Below, piece after piece: positions 9,969-18,788 of a DNA stretch of 64,000 nucleotides (within the stretch, counting starts at the first letter, position 1; every line of letters starts with the position of its first letter). A program made the translations under genes and the position numbers. The stretch comes from an uncultured Oscillospiraceae bacterium. GTDB lineage: Bacteria > Bacillota > Clostridia > Oscillospirales > Oscillospiraceae. The notes under the pieces are model-generated. The model worked only from the letters and a program-made list of their open reading frames with translations. It made no database searches and had not been told where the DNA came from. The DNA is taken from positions 1 to 64,000 of the forward strand of contig CANQTO010000004.1 of the NCBI GenBank assembly GCA_947626785.1. The letters run 5' to 3'.

Positions 9969-10310
9969 TCAAATCTCGGCGCCGCACTTCTTGCAGACGC
10001 GGGTCTTCTTGCCGTCGGCGATCTTGTAACCCACGCGGACGCCCTTCTTGCAGCTGGGGCAGTAGAGCTGCACCTTGCTGACATAGATGGGGGTCTCCAC
10101 CTTGATGATGCCGCCGTCCTTGTTCTGGCCCTGGGGCTTCTGGTGCTTGGTGGCCACGCTGACGCCTTCCACGATCACCTTGCCGTTCTTGGGATCGGCT
10201 ACCAGGACCTTGTGGGGGACGACCTTCTTGTCGTTCTGCCACTCCCGGGAGTTCTTGTAGTTGTCCTTACCGGTCAGGACTACGACCATGTCGTCTTTTT
10301 TGATCTTCAT
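9969..10310 (-). CDS. rplX: Large ribosomal subunit protein uL24 with zinc-ribbon tail
   Basis: This 113-residue protein initiates 50S assembly. The KOW motif is in the first 40 residues ([16 protein letters not shown]). The C-terminal part has CPSCKKG and CKKCGAEI, two CxxC pairs that could bind zinc; this form is common in Clostridia and absent from E. coli L24. It is located between rplN and rplE. Confidence 0.96.
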   Translation of the reverse strand: MKIKKDDMVVVLTGKDNYKNSREWQNDKKVVPHKVLVADPKNGKVIVEGVSVATKHQKPQGQNKDGGIIKVETPIYVSKVQLYCPSCKKGVRVGYKIADGKKTRVCKKCGAEI

Positions 10311-10325
10311 TCTCTGTGTCCCTCC

Positions 10326-10697
10326 TCAAATCACTTCGGGAGCCAGGGACAGGATCTTCATATACTCCTTGTCGCGCAGCTCGCGGGCAACGGGCCCAAA
10401 GATACGGGTGCCGCGGGGGTTCTTATCGCCGGAGTTGATCAGAACGGCGGCGTTCTCGTCGAAGCGGACATAGGTCCCGTCGGCCCGGCGCACGGGCTTG
10501 ACGGTGCGGACCACAACGGCCTTCACCACGTCGCCCTTCTTCACGGCGCCGCCGGGAGCGGCCTTGCGGACGGAGCAGATGACCACGTCGCCGATGCTGG
10601 CGTAGCGGCGTTTGGAACCGCCCAGGACGCGGATGCACTTAAGCTCCTTGGCGCCGGTGTTGTCGGCGACCTTCAGATAAGATTCCTGCTGTATCAT
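10326..10697 (-). CDS. rplN: Large ribosomal subunit protein uL14
   Basis: This 123-residue 23S rRNA-binding protein forms part of a subunit bridge. It starts [19 protein letters not shown] and contains [19 protein letters not shown]; both are invariant-like uL14 segments. It lies between rpsQ and rplX. Confidence 0.97.
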   Translation of the reverse strand: MIQQESYLKVADNTGAKELKCIRVLGGSKRRYASIGDVVICSVRKAAPGGAVKKGDVVKAVVVRTVKPVRRADGTYVRFDENAAVLINSGDKNPRGTRIFGPVARELRDKEYMKILSLAPEVI

Positions 10698-10710
10698 TTA
10701 TGCCGCCTCC

Positions 10711-10974
10711 TTACTTAGCTTTCTCGACGATCTCGACCACGCGCCAGCGCTTGTCCTTGGACAGGGGGCGGGTCTCCATCACGCGGACGATATCGCCTAC
10801 GCCGCACTCGTTGTTCTCGTCGTGGGCCTTCAGGCGGTAGGTCCGGCCGATGATCTTCTTATAGGTCTTATGGGCGACCCGGTCCTCAACGATGACGACC
10901 ACGGTCTTATCCATCTTGTCGGAGACCACCTTGCCTACGCGGGTCTTACGGGAAGTAGTTCTCAGTTCACTCAT
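10711..10974 (-). CDS. rpsQ: Small ribosomal subunit protein uS17
   Basis: This 87-residue OB-fold protein is a primary 16S rRNA binder. It contains [19 protein letters not shown] and [18 protein letters not shown], both typical of the family. It lies between rpmC and rplN. Confidence 0.97.
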   Translation of the reverse strand: MSELRTTSRKTRVGKVVSDKMDKTVVVIVEDRVAHKTYKKIIGRTYRLKAHDENNECGVGDIVRVMETRPLSKDKRWRVVEIVEKAK

Positions 10975-10988
10975 TCTACCTTACCTCC

Positions 10989-11177
10989 TCAGTTCTGCTT
11001 CTCGCGCAGGACGGTCTTGACGCGAGCGATGTCACGGCGCACAGCGGAGATCCGGACGGGGTTGTCAAGATGATTGGTGGCATGCTGCATACGGAGCATG
11101 AAGAGGTCTTTCTTCAGATCCACCAGCTTGCTCTCCAGCTCGCCGACGGACATGGAACGTATTTCATTTGCCTTCAT
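10989..11177 (-). CDS. rpmC: Large ribosomal subunit protein uL29
   Basis: This 62-residue, two-helix protein sits at the tunnel exit, near where trigger factor and SRP dock. It starts MKANEIRSMSVGELESKL and ends RDIARVKTVLREKQN. The start is placed at this ATG because it fits the family length. The open frame extends upstream only through the rplP coding region, and the gene nearly abuts rplP. Confidence 0.95.
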   Translation of the reverse strand: MKANEIRSMSVGELESKLVDLKKDLFMLRMQHATNHLDNPVRISAVRRDIARVKTVLREKQN

Positions 11178-11178
11178 C

Positions 11179-11610
11179 TTATTCACCACCGTTCTCAGTC
11201 TCTGCGCCCTTGGCGACGATCTTGGTCTTGATGGGCAGCTTGTGGCTGGCAAGGCGGAGAGCCTCGCGGGCGATCTCTTCAGGGACGCCGGCGATCTCAA
11301 ACATCACCCGGCCGGGCTTCACGACAGCGACCCAGTACTCGGGGGAGCCTTTACCGGAACCCATACGGGTCTCGGCGGGCTTGGCGGTAACGGGCTTGTC
11401 GGGGAAGATCTTGATCCAGACCTGGCCGCCGCGCTTGGTGTAACGGGTCATGGCGATACGGGCCGCCTCGATCTGATTGGAGGTGATCCAGCCGGGCTCC
11501 TGGGCCTGGAGGCCGAATTCACCGTAGCTGACGAAGTTGCCGCGGGTGGCTTTGCCTTTCATGCGGCCGCGCTGTACCCGGCGGTACTTGACTCTCTTAG
11601 GCATTAACAT
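11179..11610 (-). CDS. rplP: Large ribosomal subunit protein uL16
   Basis: This 143-residue protein organises the A-site and peptidyl transferase region. It begins [19 protein letters not shown] and carries [20 protein letters not shown], diagnostic of uL16. The start codon overlaps the rpsC stop region by one base, so translation is probably coupled. Confidence 0.97.
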   Translation of the reverse strand: MLMPKRVKYRRVQRGRMKGKATRGNFVSYGEFGLQAQEPGWITSNQIEAARIAMTRYTKRGGQVWIKIFPDKPVTAKPAETRMGSGKGSPEYWVAVVKPGRVMFEIAGVPEEIAREALRLASHKLPIKTKIVAKGAETENGGE

Positions 11611-12470
11611 CAGTTGTTGCCTCCTTCCTTAGCGGGGGCCGAGGGCCGGGGGGCGTAACCGCCGGGACGGCGGTCACCCTGGCCGGCGGGACGGTTGCCG
11701 TAACCGCCGGGACGGCGGTCGTTGTTGTAACCGCCTCTGCGGTCGTCACGGCGGCGGTCACCGCCTCTGCGGTCGTCGCGGCGGCGGCGCTCGCCGGCGG
11801 GCTTGCTGAGGTCCATGGTGCGCGGGGTGGTGCGCAGGGTCTGGGAGAGGACCTCGCCCTTGTAGATCCACACCTTCACGCCGATGCGGCCGTAGGTGGT
11901 ATTCGCCTCGGCAAAGCCGTAGTCGATGTCGGCGCGGATGGTCTGCAGGGGGATGGTGCCCTCGTGATAGCACTCGGAGCGGGCGATCTCGGCGCCGCCC
12001 AGGCGGCCGCCGCACTTGACCTTGATGCCCCGGGCGCCCATGCGCATGGCGCGGCCCATGGCGTTCTTCATGGCCCGGCGGAAGCCGATGCGCTTCTCCA
12101 GCTGCTGGGCGATGTTCTCAGCCACCAGCTGAGCGTTGGTATCGGGGGTGCGGACCTCTACGATGGAGAGGGCCACAGGCTTACCGATGAGCTTTTCCAC
12201 TTCCTGGCGCAGACGCTCGATCTCCGCGCCGCCCTTGCCGATGACCACACCGGGGCGGGAGCAGTGGATATAGATGCGGACCTTGGCGGAATCCCGCTCG
12301 ATCTCGATGGTGGGGACGCCGGCGGAATAGAGGGTCTTCTTGAGGAACTGACGGATCTTGTAGTCCTCGACGATCAGGTCGCCGACCTTGTCCTCTCTGG
12401 CGTACCATCTGGAGTCCCAGTCCTTGATAACGCCTACGCGCAGTCCGTGAGGATTAACTTTCTGTCCCAT
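11610..12470 (-). CDS. rpsC: Small ribosomal subunit protein uS3 with long Arg/Gly-rich tail
   Basis: This 286-residue protein lines the mRNA entry tunnel. The N-terminal domain, the KH domain ([20 protein letters not shown]) and the C-terminal S3 domain (GCRGI-type core seen as [20 protein letters not shown]) span about residues 1-218. The remaining 65 or so residues are a low-complexity tail with repeated [18 protein letters not shown] and [11 protein letters not shown] units. Typical S3 is about 220 residues, so the tail is an addition. No frameshift is evident. Confidence 0.96.
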   Translation of the reverse strand: MGQKVNPHGLRVGVIKDWDSRWYAREDKVGDLIVEDYKIRQFLKKTLYSAGVPTIEIERDSAKVRIYIHCSRPGVVIGKGGAEIERLRQEVEKLIGKPVALSIVEVRTPDTNAQLVAENIAQQLEKRIGFRRAMKNAMGRAMRMGARGIKVKCGGRLGGAEIARSECYHEGTIPLQTIRADIDYGFAEANTTYGRIGVKVWIYKGEVLSQTLRTTPRTMDLSKPAGERRRRDDRRGGDRRRDDRRGGYNNDRRPGGYGNRPAGQGDRRPGGYAPRPSAPAKEGGNN

Positions 12471-12487
12471 AATTCTGCCTCCTTCCC

Positions 12488-12835
12488 TCAGTCTCTCTCA
12501 GCCACGGCGATGGTGATGTGGCTGGTGCGCTTGTTGATGCGGTACATACGGCCCCGGGCCCGGGGCATGCCCCTCTTGAGGATGGGGCCGGCTCCGGCGT
12601 AGCTCTGGCAGACGTAGAGCTTCTCGGGGTCCATCTCGAAATTGTTCTCGGCGTTGGCCATGGCGCTCTTGAGCACCTTGATCATCAGCTCGCAGCCGGC
12701 CTTGGGGGTGTTCTCCATCAGGGCCAGAGCCACCTTGGCGTCCTTGCCGCGGATCATGTCGCAGATGATCTCCACCTTGCGGGGAGAGATGCGGGCGTAT
12801 TTGTGCTCCGCACGGGCTATTTTCTTCTCGTCCAT
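12488..12835 (-). CDS. rplV: Large ribosomal subunit protein uL22
   Basis: This 115-residue protein extends a beta-hairpin into the exit tunnel, where macrolides bind. It contains [20 protein letters not shown] and the hairpin region [20 protein letters not shown]. It lies between rpsS and rpsC. Confidence 0.97.
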   Translation of the reverse strand: MDEKKIARAEHKYARISPRKVEIICDMIRGKDAKVALALMENTPKAGCELMIKVLKSAMANAENNFEMDPEKLYVCQSYAGAGPILKRGMPRARGRMYRINKRTSHITIAVAERD

Positions 12836-12847
12836 CTCTGCTCCTCC

Positions 12848-13120
12848 TTACTTGCCGGTCTTGCTGCCGGTGTGGCCGCGGAAGGTCCGCGTCGGCGCGA
12901 ATTCGCCCAGCTTGTGGCCGACCATATCCTCGGTCACGTACACGGGGACATGCCGGCGGCCGTCATGGACGGCGATGGTGTGGCCGACGAAGGACGGGAA
13001 TATGGTAGAGGCGCGGGACCAGGTCTTGATGACCTGCTTGTTGCCGCTCTTGTTCATAGCGTCGATCCTCTTGAGCAGCTCGGGAGCCGCGAAAGGACCT
13101 TTCTTGATGCTTCTGCTCAT
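12848..13120 (-). CDS. rpsS: Small ribosomal subunit protein uS19
   Basis: This 90-residue 30S head protein forms a complex with S13. It begins [19 protein letters not shown] and contains [20 protein letters not shown] and the C-terminal [15 protein letters not shown]. It lies between rplB and rplV. Confidence 0.97.
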   Translation of the reverse strand: MSRSIKKGPFAAPELLKRIDAMNKSGNKQVIKTWSRASTIFPSFVGHTIAVHDGRRHVPVYVTEDMVGHKLGEFAPTRTFRGHTGSKTGK

Positions 13121-13134
13121 TGTCGATTCCCTCC

Positions 13135-13971
13135 TTACTTAGCGTTGCGGCGCTTGACGATGAACTTGTCGCTGGCGTTCTTCGTCTTGCGGGTCTTGTA
13201 GCCCAGCGCGGGCTTGCCCCAGGGGGTAACAGGGCCGGGACGGCCCACCGGGGACTTGCCTTCGCCGCCGCCGTGGGGGTGATCCACCGGGTTCATAACA
13301 GAGCCGCGGACCGTGGGGCGGATGCCCATGTGGCGTTTGCGGCCGGCCTTGCCGATGTGGATGTTGGCGTGGTCGATATTGCCCACCTGGCCGATGGTGG
13401 CCTTGCAGGCGATGGGCACCTTGCGGAACTCGCCGCTGGGCAGGCGGACGGTCGCCATGCCGCCCTCCTTGGCCATCAGCTGAGCGGCGACGCCGGCGCT
13501 GCGCACCAGCTGGGCGCCCTTGCCGGGGTGCATCTCGATGTTGTGGATCACGGTGCCCACGGGGATGTTGGCCAGGGGCAGGGCGTTGCCGGGCTTGATG
13601 TCGGCCGCGGCGGAGGAGAGCACGCTGTCGCCGGCGTTCAGGCCCACAGGGGCCAGAATGTAGCGGCGCTCGCCATCCTCATACTCGCACAGGGCGATAA
13701 AGGCGCTGCGGTTGGGGTCGTACTCCAGGCGGAGCACCTTGGCGCTCATCTCGGTCTTGTCGCGCTTGAAGTCGATGACGCGGTACTTCTGCCGGTTGCC
13801 GCCGCCCTGGTGGCGGACGGTGATGCGGCCGTAGCTGTTGCGGCCGGCGTTCTTCTTGAGGACCTGGACCAGGCTCTTCTCGGGCTTGACGTGCTTTTCC
13901 ACACCGTCGAAGCCGGAGACGGTCATGCCTCTCCTGGCAGGGGTAATGGGCCTGTAAGTTTTAATAGACAT
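13135..13971 (-). CDS. rplB: Large ribosomal subunit protein uL2
   Basis: This 278-residue protein is needed for subunit association and peptidyl transfer. It contains [20 protein letters not shown], the SH3-like core, and the invariant [19 protein letters not shown] loop that reaches the peptidyl transferase centre. Its length is typical. Confidence 0.98.
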   Translation of the reverse strand: MSIKTYRPITPARRGMTVSGFDGVEKHVKPEKSLVQVLKKNAGRNSYGRITVRHQGGGNRQKYRVIDFKRDKTEMSAKVLRLEYDPNRSAFIALCEYEDGERRYILAPVGLNAGDSVLSSAAADIKPGNALPLANIPVGTVIHNIEMHPGKGAQLVRSAGVAAQLMAKEGGMATVRLPSGEFRKVPIACKATIGQVGNIDHANIHIGKAGRKRHMGIRPTVRGSVMNPVDHPHGGGEGKSPVGRPGPVTPWGKPALGYKTRKTKNASDKFIVKRRNAK

Positions 13972-13986
13972 TCTTTCCTACCTCCC

Positions 13987-14283
13987 TTAAGCCATGCCTT
14001 CGAAGAGCTCGATGTTCTTGGAATCGGCGCTGAGCTTCACAACGGCCTTTTTCCAGGAGGCGGTCTTGCCCATGGGGTAGGCGCCGGTGCGCTTGGCCTT
14101 GCCGCCCACATTCATCGTGGTGACTTTGATGACGGTGACGCCGAAGATCTCCTCGACGGCTTTCTTGATCTCGATCTTATTGGCGTCCTTGGCGACCGCA
14201 AAGGTGTACTTCTTGATGTCCAGGTCTTCCATGGACTGCTCGGTGATGATGGGGCGGATGATGACGTCGTACGCGGTTCTCAT
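13987..14283 (-). CDS. rplW: Large ribosomal subunit protein uL23
   Basis: This 98-residue protein at the tunnel exit docks trigger factor and SRP. It includes DVIIRPIITEQSMEDLDIKK and VTTMNVGGKAKRTGAYPMGK. The start codon overlaps the rplD stop by four bases. Confidence 0.96.
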   Translation of the reverse strand: MRTAYDVIIRPIITEQSMEDLDIKKYTFAVAKDANKIEIKKAVEEIFGVTVIKVTTMNVGGKAKRTGAYPMGKTASWKKAVVKLSADSKNIELFEGMA

Positions 14284-14906
14284 CGAGAAAACACCTCCTC
14301 TATCTTGCTCAGGGCGGCCTTGTCCACGATCATTTTGCCGCCGGTCAGGATCATATAGGGGCTGAGGATGGTGGCGATGGTGGTGGAGACGCCCTCGATG
14401 TTGCGGGCGGACTTGACGACCTTCTCGTCCACAGTCTCGGTGACCACCAGGGCTTTGCCGCCGACGCCCAGCTTGTTCAGGAAGGTCTGGAAGGTCTTGG
14501 TCTTGATCTCGTCCATTTTCAGGCCGTCGATGACCAGGATCTCACCCTCGGCCGCCTTGGCGGACAGGGCGGACTTGAGCGCCAGGCGCTTGACCTTCTT
14601 GTTGAGGCGGTAGCTGTAATCCCTCGGCTTGGGGGCGAAGGCTACGCCGCCGTGGGTCCACACGGGGGAGCCGGCATAGCCGGCGCGGGCGCGGCCGGTG
14701 TCCTTCTGGCGCCAGGGCTTGCGGGTGGTATAGGAAACCTCGCCCTTGGTGAGGGCGCTCTGGGTGCCCTGACGGCAGTTGGCCAGATGGTTCTTGACGG
14801 AGTCGTGCAGGACGCTCTTGTTCGGCTCGATGCCGAAGATGGCCTCGGAGAGCTCGATCTCGCCGATCTTCTCGCCTGCCATGTTGAAAACATTCGCTTT
14901 AGGCAT
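14280..14906 (-). CDS. rplD: Large ribosomal subunit protein uL4
   Basis: This 208-residue tunnel-lining protein, in many bacteria, also regulates the S10 operon through the mRNA leader. It shows the loop PWRQKDTGRARAGYAGSPVW and FAPKPRDYSYRLNKKVKRLA. The long leader upstream of rpsJ makes similar control plausible here, but this is not shown by the sequence. Confidence 0.96.
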   Translation of the reverse strand: MPKANVFNMAGEKIGEIELSEAIFGIEPNKSVLHDSVKNHLANCRQGTQSALTKGEVSYTTRKPWRQKDTGRARAGYAGSPVWTHGGVAFAPKPRDYSYRLNKKVKRLALKSALSAKAAEGEILVIDGLKMDEIKTKTFQTFLNKLGVGGKALVVTETVDEKVVKSARNIEGVSTTIATILSPYMILTGGKMIVDKAALSKIEEVFSR

Positions 14907-14925
14907 TTATGCTGCTCTCCTTTCT

Positions 14926-15654
14926 TTACTTGGTACGGGCCGAAGCCTTCTGGGGATTGACACGGGCGGAAGCCTTCTGCGGGTTGACGCTGACGCCAGC
15001 GGCGGCACCCTTCTTGACAGGCTGGGTCCGGACGGCGTCATGGATATACACGATGCTGCCCTTGGGGCCGGGGACGGCGCCGCGGATGGCGATCATGTTC
15101 AGCTCCGCATCGACGCGGACCACGTCCAGGTTCTGGACGGTGACCTGCTCCACGCCCATGTGGCCGGCCTGCTTCTTGCCCGGGAATATGCGGGAGGGGT
15201 CCGTGCTGGAGCCCATGGAGCCCGCGTGACGGTGGACGGGGCCGCCGCCGTGGCTGGTGGGGGTCCGGCCCTGGCCGAAGCGCTTGACAACGCCGGCGTA
15301 GCCCTTGCCCTTGCTGGTGCCGGTCACGTCGATCTTGTCGCCCTCGGCGAACACGTCGGCCTTCACCACATCTCCCACTTCATACTTGCTGCTGTCCTCA
15401 AGGCGGAACTCCTTGAGATGCTTGACCATGCCCACGCCGGCCTTCTTCAGATGGCCCTGCTCAGGCTTGGACAGCTTCTTTTCGGACACTTCCTCGTATC
15501 CGAACTGAACGGCGCTGTAGCCCTCCTTCTCCTCGGTCATCTTCTGCACGACCACGCAGGGGCCGGCCTCGATGACGGTCACGGGGATGACCTTGCCGCT
15601 CTCGTCGAAGATCTGCGTCATGCCGACCTTCTTGCCGATGATGGCTTTCTTCAT
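14926..15654 (-). CDS. rplC: Large ribosomal subunit protein uL3 with duplicated C-terminal unit
   Basis: This 242-residue protein is an early 50S assembly initiator. It starts [20 protein letters not shown] and has the central [10 protein letters not shown]-type loop, seen as [20 protein letters not shown]. After the usual end of the fold, the C-terminus carries VNPQKASAR twice in tandem, encoded by a 27-bp in-frame duplication. Family members are usually about 205-210 residues, so the C-terminus is extended. Confidence 0.96.
   Translation of the reverse strand: MKKAIIGKKVGMTQIFDESGKVIPVTVIEAGPCVVVQKMTEEKEGYSAVQFGYEEVSEKKLSKPEQGHLKKAGVGMVKHLKEFRLEDSSKYEVGDVVKADVFAEGDKIDVTGTSKGKGYAGVVKRFGQGRTPTSHGGGPVHRHAGSMGSSTDPSRIFPGKKQAGHMGVEQVTVQNLDVVRVDAELNMIAIRGAVPGPKGSIVYIHDAVRTQPVKKGAAAGVSVNPQKASARVNPQKASARTK
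14936..14989. repeat. 27-bp in-frame tandem duplication in rplC
   Basis: Two adjacent 27-base units (14936-14962 and 14963-14989) differ at only a few positions and encode VNPQKASAR twice at the end of L3. Retention of the frame and the codon differences suggest the duplication is not brand new. Confidence 0.8.
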
Positions 15655-15787
15655 GGATTATTTCCTCCTAACGGTTATTGGTTGCCTCGCTTAGCCGCCC
15701 GGTTCCGCCGGGCCCCAGAGGCTGGCAACTTAACCCGCCCGCACTCGCAAGCTGCGGGCAATGGGTTATTTGACGGTGGGTTCTTGC
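15655..15787 (-). other. Noncoding spacer between rpsJ and rplC
   Basis: The 133-base spacer has GC-rich inverted sequences (for example CCGCCCGG..CCGGGC and GCCCGCA..TGCGGGC) and the rplC ribosome binding site. Like the rpsN-rpsH spacer, it is long for this operon. No open frame of interest was found. Confidence 0.5.
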
Positions 15788-16105
15788 TCAGAGCTTGATC
15801 TCGATCTCCACGCCGGCGGGGACCTCCAGGTTCATCAGGGCCTCCACGGTCTTCTGGGTGGGGCTCATGATGTCGATCAGGCGCTTGTGGGTGCGGCGCT
15901 CGAACTGCTCGCGGCTGTCCTTATCTTTATGGACGGCGCGCAGGATGGTGACGATCTCGGTCTTGGTGGGCAGAGGGATGGGCCCGGAGACCTTGGCGTC
16001 CGTGCGCTTGGCCGCTTCGACGATGGTCTCGGCCGCCTTGTCGATCAGCTGGTGGTCATAGGCCTTGAGGCGGATGCGGATCATGTTCTTGCTGGTGGCT
16101 GCCAT
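15788..16105 (-). CDS. rpsJ: Small ribosomal subunit protein uS10 (NusE)
   Basis: This 105-residue 30S head protein also partners NusB and NusG in antitermination. The start [19 protein letters not shown] is chosen because AAAAGGAGAAAAACC precedes it and the length fits. An in-frame ATG 12 codons upstream lacks family support. The core contains [20 protein letters not shown]. It is the first gene of the ribosomal operon. Confidence 0.96.
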   Translation of the reverse strand: MAATSKNMIRIRLKAYDHQLIDKAAETIVEAAKRTDAKVSGPIPLPTKTEIVTILRAVHKDKDSREQFERRTHKRLIDIMSPTQKTVEALMNLEVPAGVEIEIKL

Positions 16106-16406
16106 TGGTTTTTCTCCTTTTCGTACTTTTTCCGGCGGCATTGGGGACCGCCTTTTTCATAGTACGGATGAAGCCGGATTTCCTGTACACACAACCGTGC
16201 GTATCAGACCGCGTCCGAAAAACAAACCGGCTTTTCAGCCGGTCGATCCCCCGTACGCGCGATATACGCGTGCACCGGAAAGGCTTCAGCCGCCCGATTG
16301 CGCGCCGGAACGGGTCCGGCGCCGGACATACTCCACGGAAGTTACCTCGTTTCCGAGCAATCTCCCGCTTCATCGCATACTGCGCCCTTTGCTCTACGCG
16401 CAGGCG
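16106..16406 (-). promoter_or_regulatory. Long 5' leader of the S10-spc-alpha operon
   Basis: From the predicted start site to the rpsJ ATG there are about 300 untranslated bases with GC-rich potential stems. Ribosomal operon leaders of this size often carry feedback sites bound by an operon product such as L4. No known leader family was matched by eye. Confidence 0.55.
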
Positions 16407-16413
16407 CTCATAT

Positions 16414-16442
16414 ACTATAACAGCTGGACCTATGAAAGTCAA
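16414..16442 (-). promoter_or_regulatory. SigmaA-type promoter of the ribosomal operon
   Basis: Read on the minus strand, TTGACT (16437-16442) and TATAGT (16414-16419) are separated by exactly 17 bases. This is close to consensus, and no better promoter lies between it and rpsJ. Transcription would start near 16407. Confidence 0.8.
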
Positions 16443-16489
16443 GAAAAATTTCGTGAGTTTCGCAGAAATTTTTCTTGTATTTTTGTGAA

Positions 16490-16520
16490 GAACGCCGGAC
16501 CCAAACCGGATCCGGCGTTC
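16490..16520 (-). terminator. Hairpin terminator after the DUF6056-like gene
   Basis: GAACGCCGGA and TCCGGCGTTC form a 10-bp stem with an 11-nt loop. It lies 15 bases past the stop codon of the membrane protein gene and upstream of the ribosomal promoter. The T-rich stretch is stronger on the plus side, so efficiency on the minus strand is uncertain. Confidence 0.6.
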
Positions 16521-16534
16521 GTTCTTTTAAATTG

Positions 16535-18052
16535 TCAGGAATAATTTACTCCCTCGATCCAGACCTCGTTCACGCCGTAGAGCTGGGCCATGTCGGGGGA
16601 GAACTTCTGGAAATCGTTCTCCCAGAGAGCGCTGTATTTCAGCTCCGGCCGGATGGGCTCCAGGGACACATAGGGCACCGCGTCCGCCCTGCCCTGCTCC
16701 AGCGCCTGGACCCGCGCCCGGCTCTGTTCCCAGGTATCCCCGATCTCCGCGGCCCCCAGGACGAGAGTACCCAGCATCAGCACACAGCTCAAAGCGCAGA
16801 GGACCCGCAGACAGCCGCCCCTCCCCCGCTCCCACAGGCCGGAAAGCAGCAGGCCGTCGGCGGCGGCGATGTACACGGCGGCCACGAAGCCGCCCCGGGC
16901 CGGGAAATAGACTGCCAGGGCAAAAACCAGCACCGAGGCGGCGGCGCTCAGGCCCAGGACCGCGGCGGCGGCCAGCTTGCGCCGGTCCAGTCCGCAGGCC
17001 AGGGATGCCAGCAGAAGCGCCGCATAGCTGCCGAACAGGACCAGCAGGCCCTCCTTCACGTCTGACAGCAGGAGCTTCACAGCCCGCAGGGGGCCGCTCC
17101 CGCCCAGCTCCGGAGCCGCCAGCAGCATCAGCGCCCCGGCGGCCAGCAGGCAGGCGGCCGCGCAGAGGGAGAAGAACAGACCTCTTCTCCGCCGGCAGAG
17201 GAAAAACAGCAGCGCCAGAAGGGCCAGCGCCCCCGCCAGGAGCAGCCAGACTCTGCCGGAGCCGGACAGCCGTTCCAGAACTTTGCCCACGAGGCCGGGC
17301 TCCGCGGAGCCCAAGTCCCGGTTTTTGTTTCCCAGCTCAGAGGGGGCCAGCATCAGCCCGGCGAAGCCGGCGCAGGCCGCCAGAAAGCCGGCCGCCAGCT
17401 TCCAGGGGAGCCGCCGCTCCCGCCAAAAGGCCAGGCAGGCCAGGCAGAAGGCCGCCGTCAGAACAGCCAGGGAGCCGTTCTCCGAATAGCCCCCCGCCAA
17501 AAAAGCCAGCAGGCAGAAGAGCAGACCGCCCGGCAGGCCCCGGGGCCCGGACTCTGTCCCTTCCATATAATATAAGTAGTAGGGATACAAAAAGAGCAGG
17601 GCGAGACTGGCCCCCCAGCTGTAGTTGCAGGAGCCGGTCAGCCACAGGAAGACCTGCCCAAAGGCCGGCGTCAGAAGCCAGAGCAGAGCTGTGAGCGTCA
17701 GAAGCAGCAGCGTGTCCCGCCGCCGCTCGCCGCTTTGGGAAAAGCGGAAGACCAGCCAGACCAGCAGGGCGCTGTTGGCGGCGTTCAGGATGTTGAACAC
17801 CCCTTTGGGCAGCTGGAGAAAGATCTGGACAAAAAAATGGGCCAGGATCCGCCCGTTGGCATAGCGCCAGTTGTATGTCAGGGAGGCGGCCAGGTCCCCG
17901 ATGCCGGAGAGGGGGGTGCCGCCGTCCAGGTTCAGGCTGTACAGATAGTCGTCGGCGGCCAGGGGCGTGAGAAAATTGAAGACCAGCATGACGGCGAAGA
18001 CCGCCGCCAGCAGGACGCGCGTCGTATCAATTTGTCTGATCTCTGTCTTCAA
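16535..18052 (-). CDS. Polytopic membrane protein, DUF6056-like
   Basis: This 505-residue integral membrane protein has many hydrophobic segments. Early in the sequence it has PLAADDYLYSLN and then NWRYANGRILAHFF. The acidic pair in the first loop followed by W..NGR recalls the GT-C-like architecture of DUF6056/GtrII-type glycosyltransferase proteins. The C-terminal 70 residues look extracytoplasmic. The start is a TTG with GGGAGAGAAGAG upstream, lying inside the preceding LysR-like gene. A second protein of the same layout is encoded at 42.4-43.9 kb. A role in cell-surface polysaccharide modification is inferred only; the substrate is unknown. Confidence 0.7.
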   Translation of the reverse strand: MKTEIRQIDTTRVLLAAVFAVMLVFNFLTPLAADDYLYSLNLDGGTPLSGIGDLAASLTYNWRYANGRILAHFFVQIFLQLPKGVFNILNAANSALLVWLVFRFSQSGERRRDTLLLLTLTALLWLLTPAFGQVFLWLTGSCNYSWGASLALLFLYPYYLYYMEGTESGPRGLPGGLLFCLLAFLAGGYSENGSLAVLTAAFCLACLAFWRERRLPWKLAAGFLAACAGFAGLMLAPSELGNKNRDLGSAEPGLVGKVLERLSGSGRVWLLLAGALALLALLFFLCRRRRGLFFSLCAAACLLAAGALMLLAAPELGGSGPLRAVKLLLSDVKEGLLVLFGSYAALLLASLACGLDRRKLAAAAVLGLSAAASVLVFALAVYFPARGGFVAAVYIAAADGLLLSGLWERGRGGCLRVLCALSCVLMLGTLVLGAAEIGDTWEQSRARVQALEQGRADAVPYVSLEPIRPELKYSALWENDFQKFSPDMAQLYGVNEVWIEGVNYS

Positions 18053-18341
18053 GCTCTTCTCTCCCGGTATGTTCTTCCGCCTGCCCGGCCTGCCGGACCC
18101 GCAGGGCGGCCTCGTCCGCCGCCCGGATCAGCTGCCGGGCCTCCTTTAGCAGGACCTCTCCCGCTTTCGTCAGGCCCAGGACCCGGTTGTCCCGGTCCAG
18201 AAGGCGCACGCCCAGCTCCGCCTCCAGGGCGGACACGGTCCGGGAGGCGGTGGAGTGGCTGAAATACAGCCGCTGGGCCCCCCGGCTGAAGCTGCCGCTC
18301 TCCGCCACAGCGATAAAGAGCCTCAGCTGCTCCAGGTCCAT
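18027..18341 (-). CDS. Stand-alone LysR-type HTH domain protein
   Basis: This 104-residue protein is a complete N-terminal LysR winged-helix region: MDLEQLRLFIAVAESGSFSR, then the recognition helix around SHSTASRTVSALEAELGVRL, then LTKAGEVLLKEARQL. It stops after the linker helix with no effector-binding domain (full LysR proteins are about 300 residues). Its start shares one base with the cdd stop (TGATG), and its end overlaps the next gene by 26 bases. It may be a decayed regulator or a functional minimal DNA-binding protein. Confidence 0.75.
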   Translation of the reverse strand: MDLEQLRLFIAVAESGSFSRGAQRLYFSHSTASRTVSALEAELGVRLLDRDNRVLGLTKAGEVLLKEARQLIRAADEAALRVRQAGQAEEHTGREELEDRDQTN

Positions 18342-18721
18342 CAGTAGTTAAAGGTGTGGGGCAAAAGCTCCGAGAGCTTGTAGCTCACGTAGCGCCCGCC
18401 CGCCTTGGCGCAGAGGACCTCCATCTCCGGTGAGAATTCCGCCAAAAACTGCCGGCAGGCCCCGCAGGGGGTGCACCAGTTCTCGCTGTCCGCGTAGACG
18501 GCGATCCGCCGGAAGCTCCTCTTTCCCTCGCTGACCGCCTTGCAGCAGGCCGTGCGCTCAGCGCAGATGGTGCTGCCCAGGGCGGCGTTTTCGATGTTGC
18601 AGCCGGTGTAGACCGTCCCGTCGCTGCATTCCAGCGCCGCGCCCACGGCAAAGCGGGAATAGGGGACATAGGCGTTGAAGGAGGCCTGTCTGGCCATGGA
18701 CATAAGCTCTCTGTCCGTCAT
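18341..18721 (-). CDS. cdd: Cytidine deaminase
   Basis: This 126-residue, homotetrameric-type enzyme deaminates cytidine and deoxycytidine to uridine forms in pyrimidine salvage. Catalytic and zinc residues are present in GCNIENAALGSTICAERTA (Cys and Glu) and in PCGACRQFLAEF (Cys pair). The length is standard. GGGAG lies upstream of the ATG. It is co-oriented with the LysR-like gene downstream. Confidence 0.95.
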   Translation of the reverse strand: MTDRELMSMARQASFNAYVPYSRFAVGAALECSDGTVYTGCNIENAALGSTICAERTACCKAVSEGKRSFRRIAVYADSENWCTPCGACRQFLAEFSPEMEVLCAKAGGRYVSYKLSELLPHTFNY

Positions 18722-18788
18722 TTCTCCGTTCTCCCTTCCTCAGGCCGCCGGCTCTCCGCCCAGCGGCATTATTCATTCCGTTATCTTC

